Source: MESE01 sp036675035 (lineage in GTDB: Bacteria; Pseudomonadota; Gammaproteobacteria; Burkholderiales; Burkholderiaceae_D). Taken from it: a stretch of 64,000 nt of DNA. The position numbers and the translations under genes are program-made. The stretch is taken from contig JAKFFO010000043.1 in the NCBI GenBank assembly GCA_036675035.1, forward strand, positions 4,202 through 68,201, in the 5' to 3' direction. Below are positions 39,220 through 48,062 of the stretch, one piece after another; within the stretch, counting starts at the first letter, position 1; each line of letters starts with the position of its first letter. The notes beneath the pieces are model-generated. The model saw only the letters and a list, made by a program, of their open reading frames with translations. It searched no databases and was not told the DNA's origin.

Positions 39220-39977
39220 GCCAGTATTCCCTCGAATTAAAGGACGTTTACAAGAGTTTCGGCAAGTCTGAAATCATTCGCGGTGCATCGCTGCAAGTGC
39301 CAAAGGGTGAACGCTATGCGATTATCGGACCGAACGGGGCGGGCAAATCGACCTTGTTCAATTTGATCTCGGGACGCTTTGGCGTCAGTTCAGGCGATAT
39401 TCTGCTGAATGGAAAAAGCGTCATAGGGCTGCAACCGTACGAGATCAACCGCCGTGGACTTTCTCGCAGTTTTCAGATCACGAATATCTTCCATCGGCTT
39501 ACTGTTTTTGAAAATTTGCGGTGTGCGGTTCTGTGGTCGCTCGGTTACAAATATTCCTTCTGGCATCGATTGAATGGACTGAAAGATGCCCAGGAACGCG
39601 CTGAAGACATCATGGAGCAGATCGGGTTGAAGCGTCGTCGTGATGTTTCTGCCGGTTTGCTGACCTACGCCGAACAGCGCGCGCTGGAGATCGGTATTAC
39701 GCTGGCTGGCGGTGCGGAAGTAATTTTGCTCGACGAGCCAACCGCCGGCATGAGTCGTTCCGAGTCGGATGCGGCTGTAGAGTTGATCCGCAAGGTAACC
39801 GTAGGTAAAACCTTGCTTGTCGTCGAACATGACATGAGCGTGGTATTCGGTTTGGCCGACAAGATCGCGGTGCTGGTCTACGGTGAAGTAATTGCCTGCG
39901 ATATCCCAAGCAAGATTCGCGGCAATGCCAAAGTACAGGAAGCTTATCTGGGCGGCCACGCGCCAGCGGAAGGTTAA
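39216..39977 (+). CDS. livG: ABC transporter ATPase LivG (non-canonical signature motif)
   Basis: A 253-residue ATPase with canonical Walker A GPNGAGKST (38-46), Q-loop region, and Walker B VILLDEPTAGM. Its signature motif reads LTYAEQ (149-154), whereas LivG proteins usually have LAYGQQ or LSYGQQ, so the glycine that contacts the nucleotide is replaced by alanine. It is expected to form a heterodimer with LivF, 2 nt downstream. The consequence is discussed with LivF. Confidence 0.92.
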   Translation: MSQYSLELKDVYKSFGKSEIIRGASLQVPKGERYAIIGPNGAGKSTLFNLISGRFGVSSGDILLNGKSVIGLQPYEINRRGLSRSFQITNIFHRLTVFENLRCAVLWSLGYKYSFWHRLNGLKDAQERAEDIMEQIGLKRRRDVSAGLLTYAEQRALEIGITLAGGAEVILLDEPTAGMSRSESDAAVELIRKVTVGKTLLVVEHDMSVVFGLADKIAVLVYGEVIACDIPSKIRGNAKVQEAYLGGHAPAEG

Positions 39978-39979
39978 TC

Positions 39980-40681
39980 ATGAAAGCACTACTTGAAATA
40001 AATGACATCCATGCGTACTACGGCAAGAGTCACGTGTTGCATGGGGTAAGCATGAATGTGAACGAAGGCGAAATTGTGAGTCTGCTGGGCCGGAACGGCG
40101 TCGGACGTTCCACCACAGTGAAGGCGGTGATGGGGCAGGTTGATGCGACTGGTTCTATTCGCTTCAAGGGCGAAGAAATTCGAGGAAAGAAAGCATTCGA
40201 GATCGCGCACCGCGGGCTTGGATATGTACCCGAAAGCCGCGATATTTTCCCGACGCTGACGGTCGAGCAGAATCTTCAATTGGGCGAAAAAAAGGGCAAG
40301 AAGTCGCGCTGGCACATGGAAGACATGTACGAGCTTTTCCCCCGACTTAAAGAACGTCAGCACACGCAGGCCGGTGTCTTGTCCGGCGGCGAGCAGCAGA
40401 TGCTGACGCTGTGCCGGACCTTGATGGGCGATCCCGATCTGATCATGATCGATGAGCCGACAGAGGGGCTGGCGCCAAAAATCGTGGATCAGGTTGCGGC
40501 CTATCTGAACGAATTGAAAACCCGAGGTATTTCGGTTTTGCTCGTCGAGCAGAAACTTGCGATTGCATTGGAAATTTCACAGCGGGTATATGTAATGGGA
40601 CATGGCGCCATCATGTTCGAGGGCACACCGTCCGACCTGAGAGGCAATGCCAACATCCGTAAGGAGTGGCTTGAGGTGTAA
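39980..40681 (+). CDS. livF: ABC transporter ATPase LivF (Walker A Lys replaced by Arg)
   Basis: A 233-residue ATPase of the LivF family. Walker A reads GRNGVGRST (37-45): the usual lysine is R43 (codon CGT at 40106). The signature LSGGEQQMLTLCR and Walker B LIMIDEPTEGL are intact. In ABC dimers each ATP site is made from one Walker A and the partner's signature, so the altered Walker A here faces the altered signature of LivG, while the other site is fully canonical. This may be a clade-wide trait. The family assignment is certain. Confidence 0.93.
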   Translation: MKALLEINDIHAYYGKSHVLHGVSMNVNEGEIVSLLGRNGVGRSTTVKAVMGQVDATGSIRFKGEEIRGKKAFEIAHRGLGYVPESRDIFPTLTVEQNLQLGEKKGKKSRWHMEDMYELFPRLKERQHTQAGVLSGGEQQMLTLCRTLMGDPDLIMIDEPTEGLAPKIVDQVAAYLNELKTRGISVLLVEQKLAIALEISQRVYVMGHGAIMFEGTPSDLRGNANIRKEWLEV

Positions 40682-40753
40682 GGAGAAATTTCGATTAATT
40701 CATAAGAATAATATGTATATTGAATACGGAAATAAATCAGGAGGAGACATCTT

Positions 40754-41893
40754 ATGAATATTATTTCTCGATCTTTGGTCGTCGCATCGGCGTTATTTAG
40801 CCTGTCGAGTTCTGCGTTCAGCGCTCCGAAAGAAATCTATATTGGATCCGTGGTGCCGATGAGCGGATCCCTGGCCGCCATAGGAAAGCCATTATCCGAA
40901 GGAGCCAGTGCGTGTTTTGATATGCTGAATGCCAACGGTGGATTGAACGGCTACCAGATCCGCTTCGAGCAAAAGGACGACCAATCTGATCCCAAACTCA
41001 CTGTCGCCAAGGCACAGGAGCTTCTGGCCACCTATCCGCTGGTGGCAATGATCAATACCGCCGGCTCGATGCCCAATGCCGCACTGATTGAATCGGGCGT
41101 TCTGAAGCGTGCCAACATTGCATTGGTCGGTCCGCGTGATGGTTCTTCGTCTGTTCGGGAAATGAAAAGCCCCAATCATTACTTCCTGATTGCCGGCGTT
41201 GCCGCCGAGGCGGACAAGATCATCAAGGTGTCGGCAACCATCGGACGCAAGCGCCTGGTTGCTGTCTATTCAGATGATGGATCCGGCCAGGAAGCACTCA
41301 AGCAGATTGAACGAGCTGCAGCCGAGAATGGTGCAACAGTCGTGGCTAGTTATCCGGTTCCGGCAGGCGGGAAGGCGATTCCGGAAATAGCCCGCAAGAT
41401 CGCAGCAGACAATTCAATTCATCAAGTGCTCGTCTATGGAGTAACCCCGGTGGTGGCGCAGTTGTATAAGGAGGTGAAGGCGATTCGTTCGGCGCTGCCG
41501 GTGACGAGTTTTTCGACCACGTCTCATGCCGCAATCGTCGATTTGCTCGGTGCGGAGGTGAGCCGCGGATTGATGCTCAGCCAGGTAACGTATCCGCCCT
41601 CAAGTGCCTTGCAGGTGATGAAGGACTTCCGTTCGGCAATGGATATGCTTCAGATACCTGAAGTCAGACAAAACAGCTTGCATCTGGAAGGATTTCTGGC
41701 GGCGCGGGTCGTGGTGGAAGCGCTGAAAAAAATCCAGGGCACACCTACCCGTGAAGCTGTCATTGCGGCGTTGAATCAAATCAATAAAACGAATATCGGC
41801 GGCCTCGCGTTCGATTTTACGAACGGCAAGCGCGAGGGATCATCGTTTGTGCAGATCGGCATCATCGGTGCACGAGGCACATTGGTAAATTAG
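40754..41893 (+). CDS. ABC transporter binding protein, LivK-like (divergent third copy)
   Basis: A 379-residue periplasmic binding protein with a signal peptide (about 1-23, ending AFSA) and mature start KEIYIGSVVPMSGSLAAIGKP. It belongs to the same fold as the other two binding proteins but lacks their characteristic cysteine-containing C-terminus and is clearly from another subgroup. It probably brings a different ligand to the same LivHMGF permease. GGAGGAG precedes the ATG. It follows livF by 72 bp with no terminator between. Confidence 0.9.
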   Translation: MNIISRSLVVASALFSLSSSAFSAPKEIYIGSVVPMSGSLAAIGKPLSEGASACFDMLNANGGLNGYQIRFEQKDDQSDPKLTVAKAQELLATYPLVAMINTAGSMPNAALIESGVLKRANIALVGPRDGSSSVREMKSPNHYFLIAGVAAEADKIIKVSATIGRKRLVAVYSDDGSGQEALKQIERAAAENGATVVASYPVPAGGKAIPEIARKIAADNSIHQVLVYGVTPVVAQLYKEVKAIRSALPVTSFSTTSHAAIVDLLGAEVSRGLMLSQVTYPPSSALQVMKDFRSAMDMLQIPEVRQNSLHLEGFLAARVVVEALKKIQGTPTREAVIAALNQINKTNIGGLAFDFTNGKREGSSFVQIGIIGARGTLVN

Positions 41894-42031
41894 CAATGAT
41901 GAAATCGGAGCGAATTGTGCTTCACACAAAAATTTTCTGAGAGTATATTGACATCGCTCTAGCAATTTTGATCACTCTCTGGTTAGAATGCATGCACTGC
42001 CCCGCAGTAGTCTGTGGTAATTATTATAAAA

Positions 42032-42047
42032 ACAATGTCAACATTGT
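42032..42047. promoter_or_regulatory. Perfect palindrome upstream of the second livK-type gene
   Basis: ACAATGT-CA-ACATTGT is a 7-bp inverted repeat with a 2-nt spacer, 29 bp before the ATG and directly after a -10-like TATAAA (42025-42030). Such a position suits a repressor operator. The regulator is unknown. Confidence 0.5.
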
Positions 42048-42076
42048 GTAGTTTTACTTTCTAAAGGAAGAGACAA

Positions 42077-43345
42077 ATGACTATCAGTTTTCGCCCGCTC
42101 GTTTTAGCCGTATCCGTTGCAGCTGCATTCGCTTCGCCTGTCAGTTTCGCAGACAATGTAAAAATTGCCTTTATCGATCCACTGTCCGGCCCGTTCGCGC
42201 CGGTAGGGCAGGGCATTCTGAAACATTGGGAATATGCGGTCGACATCGCGAACAAGGAAAAATGGGCTGGCAACCATACCTTCGAAGTCGTCGGATTCGA
42301 TAACAAGGCAAGTCCGCAGGAATCCCTGACCCAATTGAAATCGGCAATCGATCAAGGTTACCGCTATGTCACTCAAGGCAATGGCTCAGGTGCTGCAGCT
42401 GCACTGATCGATGCGATCAACAAGCACAATGACCGGAATCCGGGTAAGGAAGTCGTCTTTATCAACTATGCCGCTGTCGATCCTGATCTGACCAACAGCA
42501 AATGCAGTTTCTGGCATTTCCGTATCGATGCAAATGCCGAGCAAAAACTGGAAGGCCTCACCAACTTCATCGGCAAGGACAAAAATCTCAAGAAGGTCTA
42601 CATCATTGGTCAGAACTATGCGCACGGCCATCAGGTGAGCCGTATTTCGAAGGAAATGCTGAAGCGTAAGCGTCCTGATATCGAAATCGTCGGCGACGAT
42701 TTGCACCCGATCGCAACCACCAAGGATTTTTCACCGTATGTGGCCAAGATCAAGCAATCCGGCGCCCAGGCTGTGATTACCGGTAACTGGGGTACCGACC
42801 TCGCACTGTTGATCAAGGCTGCGAAAAACGCAGACTTGCAGGCTGATTTCTATACTTTCTATGCAGCGACCACCGGTGTTCCGACCGCGATGGGTTCCGC
42901 CGGTGCCGAGAAGGTGAAGTCTATCGGCTACTGGAACGTCAACAATGAAAAGTTCGTCCCCAAGGAAGAGTATCAACTGGGCGCAAAACTGGCTGAAAAT
43001 TTCTTGGCCAAGTACAACGAAGACTACTATGTGATCGCTACTTACAACGGCGTAAAGATGCTGTCGAATGCATTCAAGCAGGCGAACTCGATCGACCCGA
43101 TCAAAGTGGCATTCGCAATGGAAGGCATGAAATTCAAGGGCCTGAACGGCGACGTCGAAATGCGTAAAACGGATCATCAGTTGCAGCAGCCTATGTTCAT
43201 TACGACCTGGACCAAGGTGAACGGCAAAGATGTGAAATACGAGATGGAAAAGACAGGTTATGGCTTCAGAACCGATGAAAGATTGGAGCCATATCTTCTT
43301 GCACAGCCGACATCCTGCCAGATGAAGCGTCCATCGGTGAAGTAA
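42077..43345 (+). CDS. livK: Branched-chain amino acid-type ABC transporter binding protein (second copy)
   Basis: A 422-residue periplasmic binding protein, the close paralog of the protein at 35618: both share long near-identical segments such as YIIGQNYAHGHQV and the C-terminus QPTSCQMKRP. The signal peptide covers 1-25. The paralogs differ near the N-terminal ligand-cleft region (DPLSGPFAPVGQG against ETHSGAFAPIGQN), which may reflect different ligands. It has its own promoter region with an operator-like palindrome and a strong terminator. Confidence 0.9.
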   Translation: MTISFRPLVLAVSVAAAFASPVSFADNVKIAFIDPLSGPFAPVGQGILKHWEYAVDIANKEKWAGNHTFEVVGFDNKASPQESLTQLKSAIDQGYRYVTQGNGSGAAAALIDAINKHNDRNPGKEVVFINYAAVDPDLTNSKCSFWHFRIDANAEQKLEGLTNFIGKDKNLKKVYIIGQNYAHGHQVSRISKEMLKRKRPDIEIVGDDLHPIATTKDFSPYVAKIKQSGAQAVITGNWGTDLALLIKAAKNADLQADFYTFYAATTGVPTAMGSAGAEKVKSIGYWNVNNEKFVPKEEYQLGAKLAENFLAKYNEDYYVIATYNGVKMLSNAFKQANSIDPIKVAFAMEGMKFKGLNGDVEMRKTDHQLQQPMFITTWTKVNGKDVKYEMEKTGYGFRTDERLEPYLLAQPTSCQMKRPSVK

Positions 43346-43363
43346 CAGCATTTATTTTCACAG

Positions 43364-43397
43364 AAAGCATGGCACCATCAGGTGCCATGCTTTTTTT
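43364..43397 (+). terminator. Intrinsic terminator after the second livK-type gene
   Basis: A perfect 13-bp stem (AAAGCATGGCACC / GGTGCCATGCTTT) with a 4-nt loop and a T-run. Confidence 0.93.
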
Positions 43398-43757
43398 ATG
43401 CCCGCAGGTGCGGCCTGCCGACTTTCAGCGCGAACCGGCGAATATTTGCCAGATGCGGAATCAACTAGCTGCAACCGGCGATTGTGGTTTCGCGATTAAG
43501 ACAAGATGACAGTTTGGCAGATGGCGACGCCGAAACGGGCGCACTATGTTTTCGACCAGAAATACGCTTCAATGGGCGTGGTCCGCTCATCGCATCGCTT
43601 CACAATTCAGCACTATGCGGTTTCCACATTTTTTTTGTAACTCGAAATAATACGATCGTTCTATTTTGCGGTATAGTTGCGCATTGACTTACCGAATTAC
43701 CAATCTCATCTAACCTGCCTTCAATCTCACTAGCTTAATCAATTTAAAGGAAGAGAC
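43398..43757. other. Promoter region of the fadB-like gene
   Basis: These 360 bp contain no recognisable gene; one plus-strand frame of 67 codons looks like chance. The last 120 bp are AT-rich and contain an operator-like palindrome at 43646-43665 and a possible -10 TATAGT at 43672. Confidence 0.5.
43646..43665. promoter_or_regulatory. TetR-type operator-like palindrome before fadB
   Basis: A 20-bp imperfect palindrome centred on ACGATCGT, with 8 of 10 positions symmetric. It overlaps the expected -35 region of TATAGT (43672-43677). TetR-family fatty-acid regulators bind sites of this size and style, so repression released by an acyl-CoA is plausible, but the regulator is not in the window. 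Confidence 0.45.
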
Positions 43758-45836
43758 ATGACTGCCGAATATCAAGTCAATGGCGCCGTCGCCGTCATTA
43801 CGCTGAACAATCCCCCCGTCAACGGTTTGGGAGCGTCAACCCGCAGCGCCATTGTAGAGGGCATGAAAAAAGCGCTCGGCGACAATACCGTGAAGGCAGT
43901 CGTCATTACCGGTACCGGCAAGGCATTCTCCGGCGGGGCCGATATCAAGGAGTTCAATACGCCGAAGGCATTTGCCGAGCCGACGCTGCACTCAGTTATC
44001 AATGTTCTCGAAAATTCAACCAAGCCGGTGATTGCCGCGATTCATTCGGTATGCATGGGCGGCGGACTTGAGCTTGCGCTCGGATGCCACTATCGCGTAG
44101 CGTCGGCAGGCGCGCAAATCGCGCTGCCGGAAGTGAAACTCGGAATCCTGCCGGGTGCCGGAGGAACGCAACGCTTGCCGCGTGTAGTCGGCCTGGAAAT
44201 GGCCTTGAACATGATTGTCTCCGGTACGCCGGTAGCATCCGAGAAGCTGGCGAAGACGGCGCTGTTCAACGACATGATTGAAGGCGATTTAATGCAGGGC
44301 GCATTGGCCTTTGCAAAGAAGGTCGCCGACACCCGTCCGCTGCCAAAAGTGCGCGACATCAAAATCGATTATCCGAATTACGAGGCATTCCTGCAGTTTT
44401 CGCGCAACACCGTCAAAGCGATGGCAGGTCCGTATCCTGCACCGCTGAAATGCGTTGAAGCGGTAGCGGCAGCGGTAACCGAAAAATTTGACGACGGTCT
44501 GAAGATCGAGCGCGATCTGTTTGTCGAATTGGTGCAGACCACAGAATCCAAAGCGCTGCGCCATGCGTTTTTTGCCGAGCGCGCCGCAAGCAAGATTCCC
44601 GATGTGCCCGAAGATACCCCGACACGCGCCATCAAATCTGCTGCAGTGATCGGCGCAGGCACCATGGGTGGCGGCATCGCGATGAACTTCGCCAATGCCG
44701 GCATTCCGGTCAAGATTCTGGAAATGAAACAGGAAGCGCTCGACAAAGGACTCGCGACGATTCGCAAGAATTATGAAAACACGATGAAGAAAGGCAAGCT
44801 CACGCCTGCGAAATTCGAAGAGCGTGTCGGCCTGATTACCGGCACTTTGTCGTACGACGAAATCGGCTCGGCCGATATCGTGGTGGAAGCCGTATTCGAA
44901 GACATGGGCGTCAAGGAGCAAGTATTCACGAAGCTCGATCAGGTGATGAAACAGGGCGCGATCCTTGCATCGAACACCTCGACCTTGGATGTGAACAAGA
45001 TCGCCAGTTTCACCAAGCGTCCGCAGGATGTGATCGGCTTGCATTTTTTCAGCCCGGCCAATGTCATGAAACTGCTGGAAATCGTTCGCGGCGCGAAGAC
45101 CGGAAAGGATGTTCTCGCTACGTCGCTGGCGCTGTCCAAGAAAATCAAAAAAACCGGTGTGGTATCCGGCGTTTGTGATGGCTTCATCGGCAACCGCATG
45201 ATCGAGCAATACAGCCGCCAGGCTGGCTTCCTGCTGGAAGAAGGCTGCCTGCCGGAGCAGGTCGACAAGGCCATCGAGAAGTTCGGTTTCGCAATGGGTC
45301 CGTTCCGCATGGGCGACCTGGCCGGCAACGATATCGGCTGGTATATCCGCAAGCGCCGCTATGTTGAAAAGCCGGAGGTCACCTATTCCAAGACCGCCGA
45401 CCTGCTGTGCGAGATGGGCCGCTACGGCCAGAAAACCAGCGCGGGATGGTACGACTACAAGGCGGGCGATCGCAAGGCTTATCCATCGCAGATCGTCAAC
45501 GACATGATCGTCAAGCATTCGGCCGACCTCGGTATCGAACGGCGCAAGATCAGCGATCAGGAGATTGTCGAGCGGCTGGTATTTGCGCTGGTTAACGAGG
45601 GCGCGTATATCCTCGAAGAAGGGATTGCACTGCGCGCATCGGACATCGACATGGTTTATCTGACCGGATACGGGTTCCCGGTCTTCCGTGGCGGTCCGAT
45701 GTTTTACGCGGACACGGTCGGCTTGCCGAACGTGATCCTGGCAATGGAAAGATTTGCCGCGGCTCGCCATGGCGAAGCATGGAAGCCGGCGCCGTTGCTG
45801 GCAAAGCTTGCTGCCGAAGGCAAGACGTTCAACTGA
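43758..45836 (+). CDS. fadB: Multifunctional enoyl-CoA hydratase/3-hydroxyacyl-CoA dehydrogenase
   Basis: A 692-residue fatty-acid beta-oxidation enzyme that hydrates 2-enoyl-CoA and then oxidises the 3-hydroxyacyl-CoA with NAD. The N-terminal crotonase domain (about 1-190) has the oxyanion segments GKAFSGGADIKEF and CMGGGLELALGCHYR. A Rossmann NAD-binding domain begins at about 297 (GAGTMGGGIAMNFANAG), followed by two helical dehydrogenase C-domains. The length is nearer to FadJ (714) than FadB (729), so the symbol is approximate. No thiolase (fadA) follows. GGAAGAG precedes the ATG, and a terminator follows. Confidence 0.93.
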   Translation: MTAEYQVNGAVAVITLNNPPVNGLGASTRSAIVEGMKKALGDNTVKAVVITGTGKAFSGGADIKEFNTPKAFAEPTLHSVINVLENSTKPVIAAIHSVCMGGGLELALGCHYRVASAGAQIALPEVKLGILPGAGGTQRLPRVVGLEMALNMIVSGTPVASEKLAKTALFNDMIEGDLMQGALAFAKKVADTRPLPKVRDIKIDYPNYEAFLQFSRNTVKAMAGPYPAPLKCVEAVAAAVTEKFDDGLKIERDLFVELVQTTESKALRHAFFAERAASKIPDVPEDTPTRAIKSAAVIGAGTMGGGIAMNFANAGIPVKILEMKQEALDKGLATIRKNYENTMKKGKLTPAKFEERVGLITGTLSYDEIGSADIVVEAVFEDMGVKEQVFTKLDQVMKQGAILASNTSTLDVNKIASFTKRPQDVIGLHFFSPANVMKLLEIVRGAKTGKDVLATSLALSKKIKKTGVVSGVCDGFIGNRMIEQYSRQAGFLLEEGCLPEQVDKAIEKFGFAMGPFRMGDLAGNDIGWYIRKRRYVEKPEVTYSKTADLLCEMGRYGQKTSAGWYDYKAGDRKAYPSQIVNDMIVKHSADLGIERRKISDQEIVERLVFALVNEGAYILEEGIALRASDIDMVYLTGYGFPVFRGGPMFYADTVGLPNVILAMERFAAARHGEAWKPAPLLAKLAAEGKTFN

Positions 45837-45856
45837 TCAGTTGATCAGGCAATATC

Positions 45857-45887
45857 AAAAAGCCTCGCGTTCAGCGAGGCTTTTTTT
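45857..45887 (+). terminator. Intrinsic terminator after the fadB-like gene
   Basis: AAAAGCCTCGC pairs with GCGAGGCTTTT around a 5-nt loop, flanked by A and T runs, so it may also serve the convergent fpr gene. Confidence 0.93.
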
Positions 45888-45941
45888 CTGGCGCATCGCA
45901 TCTCAATGCAATGCCGCAGCATCTGGTCACGGGCCGATTTG

Positions 45942-46721
45942 TTACCAGTAATTTTCCGTAACAAATTGTCCGGGCAGGGCGCGCCGGCATGGGCGCATGC
46001 CGCGTTCGTGAAGTATGCGGCGCGTTTCCTCGATCATCTCCGGGTTACCGCACAACATGACGCGCGATTTTTCTACCGTGATCGGCACACCGGCGCATTG
46101 TTCGAGCTCGCCGCTGTTCAGCAATGTCGTGATTCGGCCTGACAATTGTCCAGGTACGACCGAGGCTTCGCGGGTTACGGACTGGATCAATTGCAGTGCC
46201 GCACCGCGTTGGCGCGATCGGTCTTGCATCGCGCGTAATTGCTCCTGGTAGCCGAATTCATTTCCGTGCTTGACGCAATGAACAACCAGTAAACGCGAAA
46301 ATCTTTTCCATACCGATGGGTCGCGCAATATCGAAACGAACGGGCCCAGTCCGGTACCGGTCGCAAGCATCCATAAGTCTTCGCCGTCGGCAAATCGATC
46401 GGGAGTCATGAAACCGAAACTCTGCCTGTCGGTCCAGATCGTATCGCCAGGTTCGATAGCCTTCAGTATCGTGGTGAACGCGCCTCCCGGAACCAGTACG
46501 CCGTAGTACTCCAGGTAGTCTTCGTGCGGTGCCGAAACGATTGAATAGGCGCGCCAAAGTATGCGCCCATCGGTCGGCAGACCGAGCCGCGCATACTGCC
46601 CCGCCTCAAAGCGATAATCCGCCGGCCTCGTGGTCTTGAACGAAAACAATGCATCGGTCCAGCGATGCACGCTTGTAACCGTTTCCAGCGTGGCCTTGTC
46701 GATTAACCCTTCGGCGCTCAT
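45942..46721 (-). CDS. fpr: Ferredoxin/flavodoxin-NADP reductase
   Basis: A 259-residue FAD enzyme that passes electrons between NADPH and ferredoxin or flavodoxin. The FAD motif RAYSIVSAP, the NADP-binding segments ATGTGLGPFVSILRD and MLCGNPEM, and the short C-terminus ending in Tyr-Trp are all typical of the bacterial subclass. In many proteobacteria it supplies electrons for Fe-S repair under oxidative stress. It is divergent from serA with 93 bp between. Confidence 0.95.
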   Translation of the reverse strand: MSAEGLIDKATLETVTSVHRWTDALFSFKTTRPADYRFEAGQYARLGLPTDGRILWRAYSIVSAPHEDYLEYYGVLVPGGAFTTILKAIEPGDTIWTDRQSFGFMTPDRFADGEDLWMLATGTGLGPFVSILRDPSVWKRFSRLLVVHCVKHGNEFGYQEQLRAMQDRSRQRGAALQLIQSVTREASVVPGQLSGRITTLLNSGELEQCAGVPITVEKSRVMLCGNPEMIEETRRILHERGMRPCRRALPGQFVTENYW

Positions 46722-46814
46722 CGGTTCTCTTCAGGAAAAAAGCATAGAATGACTTCACACGGCGATTTTGCCATAAACTCGATTTTGCAACGACTCTTGG
46801 AAGCCCGACGGATC

Positions 46815-48014
46815 ATGACAAAAATTGTTTTACTCGAAAAGATTCATGCAAGTGCAGTCGCTCATCTGAAACAGCAAGGATTCACCGACATCATCGAGAT
46901 CCCCAGGGCATTGTCCGGCGACGAACTCGTGGATGCATTGTCCGACGTCGATGCAATAGGCCTGCGGTCGAATACCCATCTTACCGGGGATATCCTGAAG
47001 CGGGTGCCGCATCTTCGAACCGTAGGATGCTTTTGCATAGGAACCAATCAGGTTGATCTGTCCACGGCGGCCGCGCTGGGTATCCCGGTTTTCAATGCAC
47101 CGTTCTCGAATACGCGCTCGGTCGCGGAGCTGGTGATCGCGCAAGCAATCCTGCTGTTGCGCCGTATTCCGGAAAAGAACGCAAGGAACCATCGCGGCGT
47201 GTGGGACAAAAGCGCAAAGGGCGCGTATGAAGTGCGCAACAAGCTACTGGGCATTGTCGGCTATGGCAATATCGGTGCACAGGTCGGCATTCTGGCCGAA
47301 AGCGTTGGGATGCGCGTCTGCTACTACGACCCCGAAAGCAAGCTTCCACTGGGAAATGCCAGACCGATGCCGACTCTCGAATCCTTGCTGGAGCAAGCTG
47401 ACGCAGTGACCTTGCATGTTCCGGGTGGTGCCGGCACGGTGAACCTGATCAATCGCGAACGATTGAATCTGATGAAGCCGACCAGCGTCCTCATCAATGC
47501 ATCGCGCGGCGGCGTGGTCGACATCGACGCACTGAACCAGTTATTGAGAGAAGACAAGCTGGCCGGTGCCGCAATCGATGTTTATCCGGTCGAGCCGAAA
47601 AGTGAAAAGGAAGAATTCGTGTCGCCGTTGCGCGGGCTCGAAAACGTGATTCTGACGCCGCATATCGGCGGCAGCACCGAAGAAGCCCAGGACAATATCG
47701 GCCGCGAAGTGGCCGACAAACTGGCGCGTTTCCTTAAAGCAGGCACCACGCGATCCGCTGTCAATTTCCCGGAAATCGCGCATGTCGAAAAAGAAGTAAA
47801 AAGCCGCATCCTGCACGTTCACCGAAACGAGCCCGGCGTCATGGCGCGAACGAATGCGGACTTCGCTGCCGCGGGATTGAATATCGTGGCCCAGCAATTG
47901 CAGACGCGCGGAACAATCGGGTATGCGATCACCGATGTCGACGGACCGATTTCGGACACGCTGTTGAGCAAGCTGTGCAAGGAACCTGCAACGATACGCT
48001 GTCATCTTGCATAG
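46815..48014 (+). CDS. serA: D-3-phosphoglycerate dehydrogenase
   Basis: The first enzyme of serine biosynthesis, oxidising 3-phosphoglycerate with NAD. The 399-residue product is close to E. coli SerA (410). The NAD-binding motif GIVGYGNIGAQVG, the catalytic Arg in NASRGGVVD, Glu in the DVYPVEP region, and His in LTPHIGGSTEEAQ are visible, and a C-terminal ACT domain (about 330-399) suggests feedback control by serine. The frame is open from 46749, but the ATG at 46815 gives the expected N-terminus. Confidence 0.95.
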   Translation: MTKIVLLEKIHASAVAHLKQQGFTDIIEIPRALSGDELVDALSDVDAIGLRSNTHLTGDILKRVPHLRTVGCFCIGTNQVDLSTAAALGIPVFNAPFSNTRSVAELVIAQAILLLRRIPEKNARNHRGVWDKSAKGAYEVRNKLLGIVGYGNIGAQVGILAESVGMRVCYYDPESKLPLGNARPMPTLESLLEQADAVTLHVPGGAGTVNLINRERLNLMKPTSVLINASRGGVVDIDALNQLLREDKLAGAAIDVYPVEPKSEKEEFVSPLRGLENVILTPHIGGSTEEAQDNIGREVADKLARFLKAGTTRSAVNFPEIAHVEKEVKSRILHVHRNEPGVMARTNADFAAAGLNIVAQQLQTRGTIGYAITDVDGPISDTLLSKLCKEPATIRCHLA

Positions 48015-48062
48015 ATCGCGGCATGGAGCGGCATCGGTAGCGGATGCATTTCGGATCGCTGG

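Noticed and set aside
44289..45770. Minus-strand frame of 493 codons
   Set aside because: Antisense to the fadB-like gene; its translation is rich in R, H, Q and F with no domain pattern.
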